15,364 nucleotides of DNA, taken from contig JAISSA010000053.1 of assembly GCA_031273365.1 (NCBI GenBank), forward strand, positions 1 to 15,364, read 5' to 3'. The position numbers and the translations under genes are program-made. The DNA comes from Synergistaceae bacterium (lineage in GTDB: Bacteria; Synergistota; Synergistia; Synergistales; Aminobacteriaceae). The notes below the pieces were generated by a model. The model ran no database searches. It saw nothing but the letters and a program-made list of their open reading frames with translations, and was not told the DNA's origin. Numbering within the stretch: the stretch's first letter is position 1; each line of letters begins with the position of its first letter. Of this stretch, positions 1 through 7,029 are shown piece by piece.

Positions 1-68
1 GGCCGAACGTCGCGGGAGTCATAGGGACGGCCGTCGCGGCGGGCGTCATGCTGACGCTTTTGCGGTAA
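1..68 (+). CDS. Sodium ion-translocating decarboxylase beta subunit, C-terminal end (partial)
   Basis: Only the last 21 codons are in the window; the first full codon starts at base 3 and the stop TAA is at 66-68. The peptide begins PNVAGVIGTAVAAGVM and ends LTLLR, a hydrophobic Gly/Ala-rich segment. From memory of the family, the last membrane segment of OadB/MmdB/GcdB-type subunits (oxaloacetate, methylmalonyl-CoA or glutaconyl-CoA decarboxylase) carries a closely similar GPNVAGVIGSAVAAGV motif. These subunits couple decarboxylation of a biotin-bound carboxyl group to sodium export across the inner membrane. Which substrate the complex uses cannot be told from this tail. Another polytopic membrane protein is possible. 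Confidence 0.65.
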   Translation, partial: PNVAGVIGTAVAAGVMLTLLR

Positions 69-95
69 TTTAACCAACGTCGACAACCTGAGGGA

Positions 96-150
96 AAAAA
101 ATTAACGGGGTCAGGGGACTCGTCCCCTGCGGGGCATGGGGCGGAGCCCC
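96..150 (+). repeat. Intergenic palindromic repeat, copy A
   Basis: An A-rich leader and ATTAACGGGG are followed by a perfect hairpin, AGGGGACTCGTCCCCT at 112-127, and a second one, GGGGCGGAGCCCC at 138-150. The same two-hairpin plan recurs at 5497-5552 (plus orientation) and at 7087-7139 and 12840-12900 (minus orientation). It lies in the gap between the convergent ends of the decarboxylase and dus genes. It could act as a transcript-stabilising or terminating structure, but it has no clear U-tract. Confidence 0.85.
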
Positions 151-153
151 ATT

Positions 154-258
154 GGGAATTTGGCCGTGGACTCAACGTGTTGATGGACAGTTTTCAAACA
201 TTGATATCAACGCCTTCATGAAAGTCCGTCAACACGTTAGACCCACTACCGGGAATTT
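154..258. mobile_element. MITE-like element with apparent 8-bp target duplication
   Basis: GGGAATTT occurs at 154-161 and 251-258. Between them lies an 89-bp segment (162-250) whose ends are inverted repeats: reading inward, 20 of 27 positions match. The match includes a near-perfect 15-bp arm, AACGTGTTGATGGAC at 174-188, against GTCCGTCAACACGTT at 224-238. Both arms are exactly 12 bp from the flanking direct repeats. The core carries the palindrome TTGATATCAA (201-210). No ORF is evident. Non-autonomous transposon remnants have this anatomy; families known to make about 8-bp duplications include ISL3, IS256, IS66 and IS1595, but no family can be assigned here. Confidence 0.5.
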
Positions 259-263
259 AACGA

Positions 264-312
264 CAGAGGCATCCCCTGGCGTTTTTTATCGGATTTGTCA
301 GGGGCGCCTCTG
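264..312. terminator. Stem-loop downstream of dus, candidate terminator
   Basis: CAGAGGC (264-270) pairs with GCCTCTG (306-312), and CCCCTG (273-278) pairs with CAGGGG (299-304), with a small 2x1 internal loop and a 20-nt terminal loop. It lies about 15 nt past the dus stop and could end or protect that minus-strand transcript. Neither side has the U-tract expected of a canonical intrinsic terminator. Confidence 0.4.
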
Positions 313-327
313 CATAAGATCACAGGG

Positions 328-1380
328 TCACGCGGAACTGCTCTCGCGCAGAATTTCCAACAGCCCTTCGAGGTTCGTCGTCTCGCCGAGACGGCGACGG
401 AGGTCCGCGGCGCCGGGCATTCCTCTGAGCACGCCTCCCGCCAGCCTTTTGAGCAGCACGACGGCCAGGCGGGGACCGCAGACGTCCCGGGCGTCGTTCC
501 CCAGTGCCCTCAGACGCTCGACCTGTTGTTCCATCGTGGGAGACGCCGAGCCCCGGGTTTTCCGGCCAAGGGCGTGAAGCGCCTGCGGGAAAAGGTACGG
601 ATTCGCCAGCGCCCCTCGCGCCAGCATCACGCCGACGCACCCCATGTGCAGGTACTCCAGCACGTCTTCAACGGTATAAACATCGCCGCTGGCGCTGATT
701 TTGCCCGGAAATCGCGCCGCGGCGGCGGCAATCGCCGTCCGGTCCCCGCGCCCCTCGTACCGCTGGGCGGGAGTGCGTCCGTGAATGCAGACGTTGTCCC
801 CGCCCGCCTCGATAAGCCCCTCCACAAAGCGCAGAGTCTCTTCCGCGTCTTTTCCGGAGTGGTTAATTTGACGAATTTGGCGAATCTTCAGCCACACCGG
901 ATAACCCAGGGCCTTCAGGCCCCGGGTCATCCGGAAGGCCGTTTCGGGAGCCTCCAGAAGGGCCGCGCCGGCCCCGCTTTTCGTCACCTTTGGCATGGGG
1001 CAGGCCATGTTGATTCCCAGCGCCGCGAAGCGCCGGGGCGAAGGTCGGGATAAAGAAGCGATGCTTGAAGGAGCGGCGCTTGAAAGGGCAGAGCTCCATT
1101 CCAGCGCCGCCTCCCCGCCCTTCACCATCGTGTCGGCGTCGCCGCAGAAAAGCTGCAGGACGACGGGCCCCTCGCCGGGTAAAATCCGCAGCATCTCCCC
1201 GGTCCTGCGGTTGCCGCGCACCAGCCCCATGCAACTGATCATCTCGGTATGCGTCAGCCCCGCGCCAAGCTGAGAAAAAAACTGCCGCACGGGCGGCGCC
1301 GTCACCCCGGCGAGCGGCGCAAGCCACAGCTCATTGTCGAGCGTCAGCCCGCCGACCCTAATTTTTCCGGTTTCGCTCAT
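328..1380 (-). CDS. dus: tRNA dihydrouridine synthase (Dus family)
   Basis: This 350-residue flavoprotein should reduce uridines to dihydrouridine in the tRNA D-loop region using FMN and NADPH, in the cytoplasm. The TIM-barrel start reads LWLAPLAGVTAPPVR (19-32). The active-site segment NMACPMPKVTKSGAGAALL (from residue 124) contains the expected catalytic Cys127. CIHGRTPAQRYEG and SGDVYTVED are phosphate/FMN-side loops of the family. Residues about 98-119 are a Ser/Pro-rich insertion just before the active-site strand and contain a 15-bp tandem duplication in the DNA (1057-1086). The start ATG overlaps the end of coaX by 23 bp, so the two are probably co-transcribed and translationally coupled. 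The Dus subfamily (A/B/C) is not certain; the motif pattern is DusB-like. Confidence 0.92.
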   Translation of the reverse strand: MSETGKIRVGGLTLDNELWLAPLAGVTAPPVRQFFSQLGAGLTHTEMISCMGLVRGNRRTGEMLRILPGEGPVVLQLFCGDADTMVKGGEAALEWSSALSSAAPSSIASLSRPSPRRFAALGINMACPMPKVTKSGAGAALLEAPETAFRMTRGLKALGYPVWLKIRQIRQINHSGKDAEETLRFVEGLIEAGGDNVCIHGRTPAQRYEGRGDRTAIAAAAARFPGKISASGDVYTVEDVLEYLHMGCVGVMLARGALANPYLFPQALHALGRKTRGSASPTMEQQVERLRALGNDARDVCGPRLAVVLLKRLAGGVLRGMPGAADLRRRLGETTNLEGLLEILRESSSA

Positions 1381-2125
1381 GAATAAGGCGCAGCCCGTCG
1401 AGCGTCAGCCAGGGATCGACGTGGTCGATGGATTTTGCGATCTTCGCCATGAGTTCCGCGTGCCCGCCGGTCGCGACCACCGTAGCGGGGCATCCGAGTT
1501 CCTCGCGTATCAGCTCGACCAGGTAGTTGGTCAGCCCCGCGTTCCCGAACAGGATCCCGGACTGAACGGACTCGTTCGTGTTGCGCCCGATGGCGGAGGA
1601 AGGAATCTCCAGGCCCACCTGCGGCAGCTTCGCCGCGTTATTGAAAAGCGCGCAGATCCCCGACACGAGCCCCGGCGCGATCATTCCGCCCAGATACGCG
1701 CCGTCCGGGGAGACCACGTCGAGGGTAATCGCCGTGCCATAGTCGGCAATGATCAGCGGAGCGCCATATTTATGCCGGCCGGCCACGGAGTTGACCAGTC
1801 GGTCCGCCCCCACGTCGCGGGGAGCGCCGTAGCGGATTTCCATGCCGATGTCGGTAAAGGCGCTGACCCTCAGACAGTCGGCGTTGAAGTACGCCTTGAC
1901 GGCGTCGCAGATGGGGACGTCGAGGGGCGGCACAACGCTCGACAGTATCGCGTCTTCGATCTGATCGGGCTTCACGCCGATCGTGCCGAGGAGCGTCAGA
2001 ACGTAAACCCCGAACTCGTCCGAGGTGTGCAGCATGGACGATAAGCGCCAGTGGCTGAGCAGTCGCTCTCCGTCAAAAATCCCCACAACCGTCGTGGTGT
2101 TTCCCACGTCCATAACGAGCAGCAT
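1358..2125 (-). CDS. coaX: Type III pantothenate kinase
   Basis: The enzyme phosphorylates pantothenate with ATP, the first step of coenzyme A synthesis, in the cytoplasm. Its 255 residues match the usual CoaX length of about 255. The N-terminal MDVGNTTT (5-12) is the ASKHA phosphate-binding loop with Asp6. GADRLVNSVAG (106-116) carries the Asp109 expected as catalytic base, DYGTAITLD (128-136) is the second phosphate loop, and GGMIAPG (146-152) and the late TGGHAEL are also typical. The ATG is preceded by a good GGAGGT site about 8 nt upstream. It is the first gene of a coaX-dus pair. No other pantothenate kinase is visible in the window. Confidence 0.96.
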   Translation of the reverse strand: MLLVMDVGNTTTVVGIFDGERLLSHWRLSSMLHTSDEFGVYVLTLLGTIGVKPDQIEDAILSSVVPPLDVPICDAVKAYFNADCLRVSAFTDIGMEIRYGAPRDVGADRLVNSVAGRHKYGAPLIIADYGTAITLDVVSPDGAYLGGMIAPGLVSGICALFNNAAKLPQVGLEIPSSAIGRNTNESVQSGILFGNAGLTNYLVELIREELGCPATVVATGGHAELMAKIAKSIDHVDPWLTLDGLRLIHERNRKN

Positions 2126-2182
2126 CGCAAAGACCTCCAGTTTTTGCAGTATGTTCGTAAAATCAGGACCGCAAATATCGAA

Positions 2183-2214
2183 AGTATAGCAGACGGTTTT
2201 GTAATCAATGTCAA
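2183..2214 (-). promoter_or_regulatory. Possible coaX promoter
   Basis: On the minus strand TTGACA (2214-2209) is a perfect -35 hexamer and TATACT (2188-2183) a good -10, upstream of coaX. The 20-nt spacer is longer than the usual 16-18, so the pairing is uncertain. The -35 lies inside the decamer GTTGACATTG that recurs in other gaps of the window. Confidence 0.3.
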
Positions 2215-2297
2215 CGACCTAACGGGAGTTTACAGGTTAATCAGAATATGTTGTGCAAAAGCGCTGTACTTAAAGGGTTTTATAGCCTTTATAAGCG

Positions 2298-2325
2298 GGA
2301 AGTTGTCGAACCCCTCGCTCATCTG
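2298..2325 (+). repeat. 28-bp direct repeat, left copy, flanking toxin-antitoxin cassette
   Basis: This stretch, beginning GGAAGTTGTCGAAC and ending GCTCATCTG, is identical over 28 bp to 3053-3080. The two copies enclose the Phd/VapC-like module and its promoter, with a 755-bp period. The identity stops sharply at both ends. Confidence 0.9.
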
Positions 2326-2327
2326 CG

Positions 2328-2356
2328 TTGACTGGCGTGGACAAGTATACGATAAT
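2328..2356 (+). promoter_or_regulatory. Sigma70-type promoter of the toxin-antitoxin module
   Basis: TTGACT (2328-2333) and GATAAT (2351-2356) are separated by exactly 17 bp, close to consensus. They are followed by GAGGAGGG (2371-2378) and the antitoxin ATG at 2385. The spacer ends in the small palindrome GTATAC, a possible binding site for the autoregulatory antitoxin. The -35 begins 2 bp after the left direct repeat, so the cassette carries its own promoter. Confidence 0.65.
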
Positions 2357-2384
2357 AAACGTGTGACAATGAGGAGGGATTAAA

Positions 2385-2624
2385 ATGAAAACGCTGTCGC
2401 TTGCCGAGGCGGAAACAAGTTTTTCTTCCGTCATCAAAGAAGTGGTTTCGGGAACGGAAATAGCTGTGTCGTACGGTAAAAGGGAAGAGACCGTCGCTGT
2501 CATCGTGCCTTATGAAAAATGGAAGAAATCGCGGGTAAGACAGCTGGGCACACTGGAAGGGAAGATGACTGCAGAATTCGCGGACGAATTCGAGATGACT
2601 GACGAGGAATTGATCAGCCTGTGA
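2385..2624 (+). CDS. Phd/YefM-family antitoxin
   Basis: This 79-residue protein resembles small Phd/YefM antitoxins. The N-terminal half, starting MKTLSLAEAETSFSSVIKEV, matches their DNA-binding fold pattern (an 'aea...fs.ll..v..G.ei.vt..g..vav.vp...w' type of sequence). The acidic C-terminus (EFADEFEMTDEELISL) is the kind of flexible tail that wraps the toxin. In the family, antitoxin and toxin together repress their own promoter. A strong GAGGAGGG lies 6 nt before the ATG. The stop codon overlaps the toxin start (GTGA, 2621-2624), so the two are translationally coupled. The gene is visibly less GC-rich than the surrounding housekeeping genes, which suggests acquisition. Confidence 0.82.
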   Translation: MKTLSLAEAETSFSSVIKEVVSGTEIAVSYGKREETVAVIVPYEKWKKSRVRQLGTLEGKMTAEFADEFEMTDEELISL

Positions 2625-3016
2625 ACTATATTGCCGACACCCATATTTTGTTGTGGTCGTTCACAGAAACGGCTCGTTTGTCCGGAAACGTCAAATCGAT
2701 AATCCTGGACGAGAATAACGACATATATTACAGCCCTGTCAGTTTGTGGGAAATCTCGATAAAATATCGTTTAAAAAAATTGAACCTCAACGGTGGAACT
2801 CCGGAAATATTTTACGAGGCGCTGAAAAACAGTTACTATTTGCGTAAGGAAATAGATGATGCGAGCATCATAACGCACTACAATCTGCCAATGTTTCATA
2901 AAGATCCGTTCGACAGGCTATTGATTTGGGAAGCCATCAGAAACGATTTCACTTTGCTTTCGTTTGACCACAAGATCGCTTTATATGAATCAGAAGGATT
3001 GAAAATAGCGCGATAG
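2621..3016 (+). CDS. VapC-like PIN-domain toxin
   Basis: This 131-residue PIN-domain protein is a likely Mg-dependent ribonuclease held inactive by the preceding antitoxin. The acidic residues expected of the active site are present: Asp6 in ADTHILLW, Glu44 in SLWEISIKYRLKKL, Asp98 in DPFDRLLI and Asp116 in LSFDHK. The DTH(A/I)LLW and SLWEI(S/A)IK motifs are characteristic of the VapC subgroup (COG3744-like) that pairs with Phd-type antitoxins. Translation starts at GTG, overlapping the antitoxin stop by 4 bp. The sequence is full length with no sign of decay. Base composition is AT-rich compared with comEC and coaX on either side. The RNA target cannot be predicted. Confidence 0.88.
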   Translation: MNYIADTHILLWSFTETARLSGNVKSIILDENNDIYYSPVSLWEISIKYRLKKLNLNGGTPEIFYEALKNSYYLRKEIDDASIITHYNLPMFHKDPFDRLLIWEAIRNDFTLLSFDHKIALYESEGLKIAR

Positions 3017-3052
3017 TTATTCCCTTCGCGCTTTCTTTTTCAATCGAGGCAA

Positions 3053-3080
3053 GGAAGTTGTCGAACCCCTCGCTCATCTG
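3053..3080 (+). repeat. 28-bp direct repeat, right copy
   Basis: This is the exact second copy of 2298-2325. It begins 36 bp after the PIN toxin stop and lies in the gap before the comEC end. On the minus strand both copies could encode MSEGFDNF, but neither continues into a convincing gene. Confidence 0.9.
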
Positions 3081-3111
3081 TGAATTGTTAAAGGCGAACG
3101 CGATCACATGA

Positions 3112-3141
3112 TTTTTTGCTTTTGCTTTTTTGCTTTTTTGC
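3112..3141 (+). repeat. T-rich microsatellite (TGCTTTTT units)
   Basis: Several units of the form GC followed by 4-6 T stand next to each other immediately past the comEC stop (the minus strand reads A-rich). It may be a slippage-prone tract; no function is evident. Confidence 0.6.
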
Positions 3142-4590
3142 TTACGCTATGAACAGCAGAAACGTCGCCAGACTGCCCAGAGGCGCCAGCAGCAGGACGC
3201 CGCGCCAGGGCACGAAAAAAGCGCGGCACAGCAGCGCGATGGAAGCCGCCGCGCAGCAGTGGACGAAAAACGGACTCCACGAAAGCTGCCATGGAATCAA
3301 ATACGCGAAGGCGTCGGCGACGGATTCCCAAAGGACAAAAAGCCATTCGACGAGCCTCAGAAGAAAACCCGTCCCTGGGACGCCCGCAAGGCGGAGCGCG
3401 GCGATCACGGAGCCGACCGGAAGCGCGAAGCTGAAAAAGGCGGGGGCGAAGAAGTTGATGAGAAGCCCGGCCAGGGGAACGGAATCGAAGGTCCAGGCGA
3501 CCTGCGGATACGTCGCGACCCAGATCAGCGGGCTGATGAAGACCGGATTCGAAACCTGACCGCGCCGGTTGCCGGAGGCGTCCCGTTCCAGAGCGGCGGC
3601 AATCACGAGAGCGGCCAGGACGGACAGACGCCAGCCGATGTCCCAGAACCGAAAAGGAGAATGGACCAGCAACACCGTCGCCGCCAGAGAGACGGAGTTG
3701 ATCGCCCTGCCCGGACGCCCGACAAGCTCTCCGAGCAGGGCAGTCTGGATCATCGTCCCCGCCCGAACGGCGCTGGATGAGCCCCCGGTCGACAGAACAT
3801 AAAACCAGAGCAGCAGGCTCAGACACGGAACGCGCCCCATCCCCCTTCGAAAAATCAGCGAGGCCCCCAGCATCAGGATACCCACGTGAAATCCGGACAC
3901 GGCCAGAAGGTGACTGGTCCCCCACAGTCTGTGTTTTTCGTTCAGCTCCCGGTCCCGTTTGCCCGTCCAGGCGGCGTTGAGATACTCCCCCGTCCGTTGC
4001 GGCATGAAGAGGGCCAGGGAACGGTATAAAGCGTGACGCCAGCGGTGAATGCTCCAGCCCCGTCGAGGGAGGATTTCGAAAGGGAGGATTTCGAATTTGA
4101 CGGACGTCATCTGTGCCGTCATGCCGCGCGCGTACCAGTATCGGTCCTCGCGGAAATCGCTTCCCGTCCCGCCGCCCCTGAGGGGCCTGGGCGTTCCCTC
4201 GATACGGACGCGCTGTCCCTCGACCAGCTCCGCGAAGGGCAGTTTCAGAATGAAGCCGCCCTGTTCCGTGTTCACCGCCACAACGTGCAGTCGCCCCCAG
4301 GGGCGACTCTCGACGACGGTCCCGACAGTCCGAACGAAAGAGGGAAGGGCAGGTCGTCGCCCCAGCGAAAAGGCGATCCACGAAGAACAGCAGAACGCGA
4401 CGAAGATCGTGAAAGCGGCCACTCGCAACTGTCCGCGAAGGGCGACGCGGAAGGACGTCAGCATCATCCCGCACACAACCGCCAGCGCGACCGGCGGCAG
4501 AGCCCACGAAACAAGGCGGTCGGACACGGCCAGCGACGCGACGAGCCCGGCCAGAATCGCCAGGAAGGGCGCACGCGCAGGAAGCGTCAT
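3142..4590 (-). CDS. comEC: ComEC/Rec2-type competence membrane protein, short form
   Basis: This 482-residue polytopic membrane protein is the probable inner-membrane channel for single-stranded DNA uptake. An N-terminal pair of hydrophobic segments (8-75) is followed by a soluble stretch (80-200, DUF4131-like) and the Competence domain. Its signature HLLAVSGFHVG is at 227-237, with SAVRAGTM and WRLSVLAAL further on. The protein ends soon after the last membrane helices, so the C-terminal metallo-beta-lactamase-like domain of long ComEC (about 750 residues) is absent. A perfect 15-bp tandem duplication (4066-4095) duplicates FEILP at 166-175. The start ATG lies 15 bp after the comEA stop, so the pair forms a minus-strand operon. 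Function is inferred from family and from the comEA neighbour. Confidence 0.88.
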   Translation of the reverse strand: MTLPARAPFLAILAGLVASLAVSDRLVSWALPPVALAVVCGMMLTSFRVALRGQLRVAAFTIFVAFCCSSWIAFSLGRRPALPSFVRTVGTVVESRPWGRLHVVAVNTEQGGFILKLPFAELVEGQRVRIEGTPRPLRGGGTGSDFREDRYWYARGMTAQMTSVKFEILPFEILPRRGWSIHRWRHALYRSLALFMPQRTGEYLNAAWTGKRDRELNEKHRLWGTSHLLAVSGFHVGILMLGASLIFRRGMGRVPCLSLLLWFYVLSTGGSSSAVRAGTMIQTALLGELVGRPGRAINSVSLAATVLLVHSPFRFWDIGWRLSVLAALVIAAALERDASGNRRGQVSNPVFISPLIWVATYPQVAWTFDSVPLAGLLINFFAPAFFSFALPVGSVIAALRLAGVPGTGFLLRLVEWLFVLWESVADAFAYLIPWQLSWSPFFVHCCAAASIALLCRAFFVPWRGVLLLAPLGSLATFLLFIA

Positions 4591-4605
4591 TTATGGGCCA
4601 ACGGT

Positions 4606-5376
4606 CTACGGGCCAACGGTCACGGAACTCCGGAAGGTCTCCAGCTTGCTCTTTCCGATCCCCCTGACCTGGAGCAGGTCTTCGAGGTTCCTGAAACGCC
4701 CGTTTTGCGTGCGGTAGTCGACAATCTTTTTCGCCAGCACGGGACCGATGCCCTTCAGCGCGGTCAGCTCCTCCGCCGTGGCCCGGTTGATGTCGATCGG
4801 AGCCGTTTTTCCGTTCCCCCGGGGACGCGAAGCGACGGAAGGGGCCGTCCGCCCGACGATAACCACCGACCCCGCGGACGGAGCTCGCTTCTGGTCTTCC
4901 CTTTTTGGAACGTGAACGTGCATCCCGTCCTCCAGTGGGGCGGCCATGTTGATCGCGGCGGGATCGGCGAAGCTGTTCAGCCCTCCGGCCAGCTCGACGA
5001 GCCGAAAAAGACGCGATCCGGAGGGCAACCTGTAAACGCCCGGTTTACGCACGCTGCCCGTGATGTACAGGATCAGCTCCGCCTCGCCTCCGTCTTCCTC
5101 CAGGGCAAAAACGCCCCGCCCGGCGCTGTGCGAGATCGCCGATCGGGGAGCGACCGGCGGCGCGGGAACTTCCTTCGACGACTCGGGCGACGACGCGGGC
5201 AACGACGCGGGAGCCGGGCGGGGCGGGGCGGGTTCCACCCTCTCCGGCTTTTCTGTAACCAATTTTTCCTGCACACCCGGCAGGAAGCGCACCATCAGCC
5301 CCGCCGCAAGAAAACACAACACACCTGCCGCGGAGCAAAGCGCCGCGCGATGCCTCAGCCAAATCTCTCGCCACAT
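4606..5376 (-). CDS. comEA: ComEA-like DNA-binding competence protein (SLBB plus helix-hairpin-helix)
   Basis: This 256-residue membrane-anchored protein probably binds incoming double-stranded DNA outside the inner membrane and passes it to ComEC. One hydrophobic anchor (about 12-32) is followed by a Pro/Ala/Ser-rich linker (45-80). An SLBB-type domain follows (102-157, with VRKPGVYRLPSGSRL). The C-terminal tandem helix-hairpin-helix domain (195-252) contains DINRATAEEL, GIGPVLAKKI and VRGIGKSKLE, the typical ComEA motifs. It precedes comEC by 15 bp. The stop region is duplicated: a 15-bp unit including the stop codon occurs twice (4592-4621), so a second copy of TVGP plus stop follows in frame before comEC. 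The ATG at 5376 has a GGAG-like site about 10 nt upstream. Confidence 0.93.
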   Translation of the reverse strand: MWREIWLRHRAALCSAAGVLCFLAAGLMVRFLPGVQEKLVTEKPERVEPAPPRPAPASLPASSPESSKEVPAPPVAPRSAISHSAGRGVFALEEDGGEAELILYITGSVRKPGVYRLPSGSRLFRLVELAGGLNSFADPAAINMAAPLEDGMHVHVPKREDQKRAPSAGSVVIVGRTAPSVASRPRGNGKTAPIDINRATAEELTALKGIGPVLAKKIVDYRTQNGRFRNLEDLLQVRGIGKSKLETFRSSVTVGP

Positions 5377-5496
5377 ATTCTCGACTCTCCTCAGGCCTCG
5401 GGCCGAATGTTTGCGGCCATCGCCAGTCAGGCCGCCTCAGCCTTATCTTACCTGCAAATCCTGTAGACCATCAGAGAGCTATTACAGGTTTTATCA

Positions 5497-5597
5497 AAGA
5501 AAATTAATGGGGTCAGGGGACAAGTCCCCTGCGGGGTGTGGGGCGGGCCCCACGGTTTTGCCTAAGCGGCTTTGCCTAAGTTGTTGACATTGCATAT
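5497..5597 (+). repeat. Intergenic palindromic repeat, copy B (extended form)
   Basis: AAGAAAATTAATGGGG leads into the hairpin AGGGGACAAGTCCCCT and a GC-rich second part ending near 5552. It continues with two TTTGCCTAAG units (5557-5566 and 5571-5580) and TTGTTGACATTG (5581-5592). The sequence past the hairpins resembles that next to copy C, so the repeat unit may be near 100 bp. It lies between comEA and the end of miaB. Confidence 0.8.
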
Positions 5598-5608
5598 AAG
5601 AATCCCAT

Positions 5609-6925
5609 TCAATCGACGATTTTTCCCCTCAGACACCAGGATTCGGCCTCGGTGATTTCGACGGTGACAAAACTGCCGGACAGGCCCTCGTCGCCCGGCA
5701 GCACAACCACCTTATCCGACGGAGTGCGGCCCTGCAGCAGTCCGTCGCCTTTCGGAGCGGGCCCCTCCGCCAGAACGCGGAAGCGTCGGCCGACCAGAGC
5801 CCTGTTGATGGAGAGCGTGATCTCATCCTGCAGCCTGTTGACGCGGGCGAGGCGGTCCATGCGAACCTCCCGCGGCAGCGCGCCGGGCATCGTCGCCGCC
5901 GGAGTCCCGGCGCGTTCGGAGTAGGCCGCCGTGTGGACGAGGTCGAAGCGTGCCTCGGTCAGGGCGCTCATGGATTCCTCGAAATCCTCCTCCGTTTCGC
6001 CGGGGAAGCCGACGATCAGGTCGCTGGTAAGTCCCGGTTCAGGAAGGAGGGCGCGTATCATCCGCACCTTTTCCATGTACCCGGCCCGCGTGTATTTACG
6101 GTTCATCAGCCTGAGAATGCGGTCGCTTCCGGCCTGAATCGGAAGGTTCACCGACGGGCAGACGGTCGGTTCACCGACCATGACCTCGACGATCTCCTCC
6201 GTAAAGTCCTGAGGCAGGGAGGTGACGAATCGAACCCGCTCCACTCCCTCCGTCCGCGCGACCTCGCGCAGCAGTTGCGCGAAGCCGTAGCCGTTTTTAA
6301 AATCGTTGCCGTAGCTGTTGACGTTCTGGCCCAGCAGCGAGATTTCCTTCGCTCCGCTCTCGATCAGCCGGCGGACCTCTTGCAGGACGTCCACGGGAGG
6401 ACGCGACAGGAAGCGCCCCCGCACGTGGGGAACGATGCAGTACGTGCAAAAATTGTCGCAGCCATGGGCGATGGTTACGTAGCCCCTGTATTTGTTGTCG
6501 CGGACGCCGCTGAACTCGTCGAGATCGTAAAAATCACGCGGGTTCTCGTCCAGAAGCGTCACTCGCCTGCCGTCCTCCATGACGCGCTCGAGCCCGTCCG
6601 GCAGAAGCCCGATATGTCGGGGACCGGAGAGCAGACGTATCCACGGGTAGCGGGTAAAGGCCCTGTCGCCGAGGCTCTGCGCGATGCAGCCCGTCAATGC
6701 GACGTAAGGACGCCGGTTTTTCTTCCATAAAGGGGCATAACGCCCCAGCTCGCTCCACACCTTCTGCTCGGCCCTGCCTCGGACGCTGCAGCCCGTGAAG
6801 ACGACCATATCCGCCTCGTCCTCCGGGACCTCGATCCAGCCTCGCCGCCCCAGAGCGGTGCGCACCCTGTCGCTGTCGCAGACGTTCATCTGACAGCCAT
6901 AGATCTTCATGTGAAAACGATACAA
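5609..6925 (-). CDS. miaB: tRNA-2-methylthio-N6-dimethylallyladenosine synthase (MiaB)
   Basis: This radical-SAM methylthiotransferase adds a methylthio group to i6A37 of tRNAs reading UNN codons. Its 438 residues match the family. The N-terminal UPF0004 domain has the auxiliary cluster cysteines Cys11 (YGCQMN), Cys46 (TGCSVR) and Cys80 (LTGCIAQ). The radical-SAM motif is HGCDNFCTYCIVPHVRGR (Cys156, Cys160, Cys163). SLLGQNVNSYG is also typical, and a TRAM domain closes the protein (about 378-438). The TTG at 6925 is preferred as start because GGAGG lies 7 nt upstream, whereas the next ATG (codon 6) is about 22 nt from that site. The gene is flanked by repeat copies B and C. MiaB is favoured over MtaB or RimO from these motifs, though subfamily assignment was by eye. 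Confidence 0.94.
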   Translation of the reverse strand: MYRFHMKIYGCQMNVCDSDRVRTALGRRGWIEVPEDEADMVVFTGCSVRGRAEQKVWSELGRYAPLWKKNRRPYVALTGCIAQSLGDRAFTRYPWIRLLSGPRHIGLLPDGLERVMEDGRRVTLLDENPRDFYDLDEFSGVRDNKYRGYVTIAHGCDNFCTYCIVPHVRGRFLSRPPVDVLQEVRRLIESGAKEISLLGQNVNSYGNDFKNGYGFAQLLREVARTEGVERVRFVTSLPQDFTEEIVEVMVGEPTVCPSVNLPIQAGSDRILRLMNRKYTRAGYMEKVRMIRALLPEPGLTSDLIVGFPGETEEDFEESMSALTEARFDLVHTAAYSERAGTPAATMPGALPREVRMDRLARVNRLQDEITLSINRALVGRRFRVLAEGPAPKGDGLLQGRTPSDKVVVLPGDEGLSGSFVTVEITEAESWCLRGKIVD

Positions 6926-7029
6926 AAATTTTCCTCCGCTCTGCCGGACGTCCGCGTAACGATCCGAAATTTGTTTGTCCGCGGATAATTATAGCCCACG
7001 GCATACCAAACCCTGGGGCTTTCATATTT

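Noticed and set aside
2298..3080. Short minus-strand peptides starting MSEGFDNF in both direct repeats
   Set aside because: The continuations differ and end or run antisense to the toxin; no ribosome site or conserved pattern supports translation.
3112..3141. Intrinsic terminator in the T-rich tract
   Set aside because: Several T-runs are present on the plus strand but no GC-rich stem precedes them in a transcript that would need ending there.
4033..5466. A 477-codon plus-strand open frame opposite comEC and comEA
   Set aside because: It lies antisense to two well-supported genes, is rich in Arg, Gly and Pro, and has no family features; it is a shadow of high GC coding sequence.
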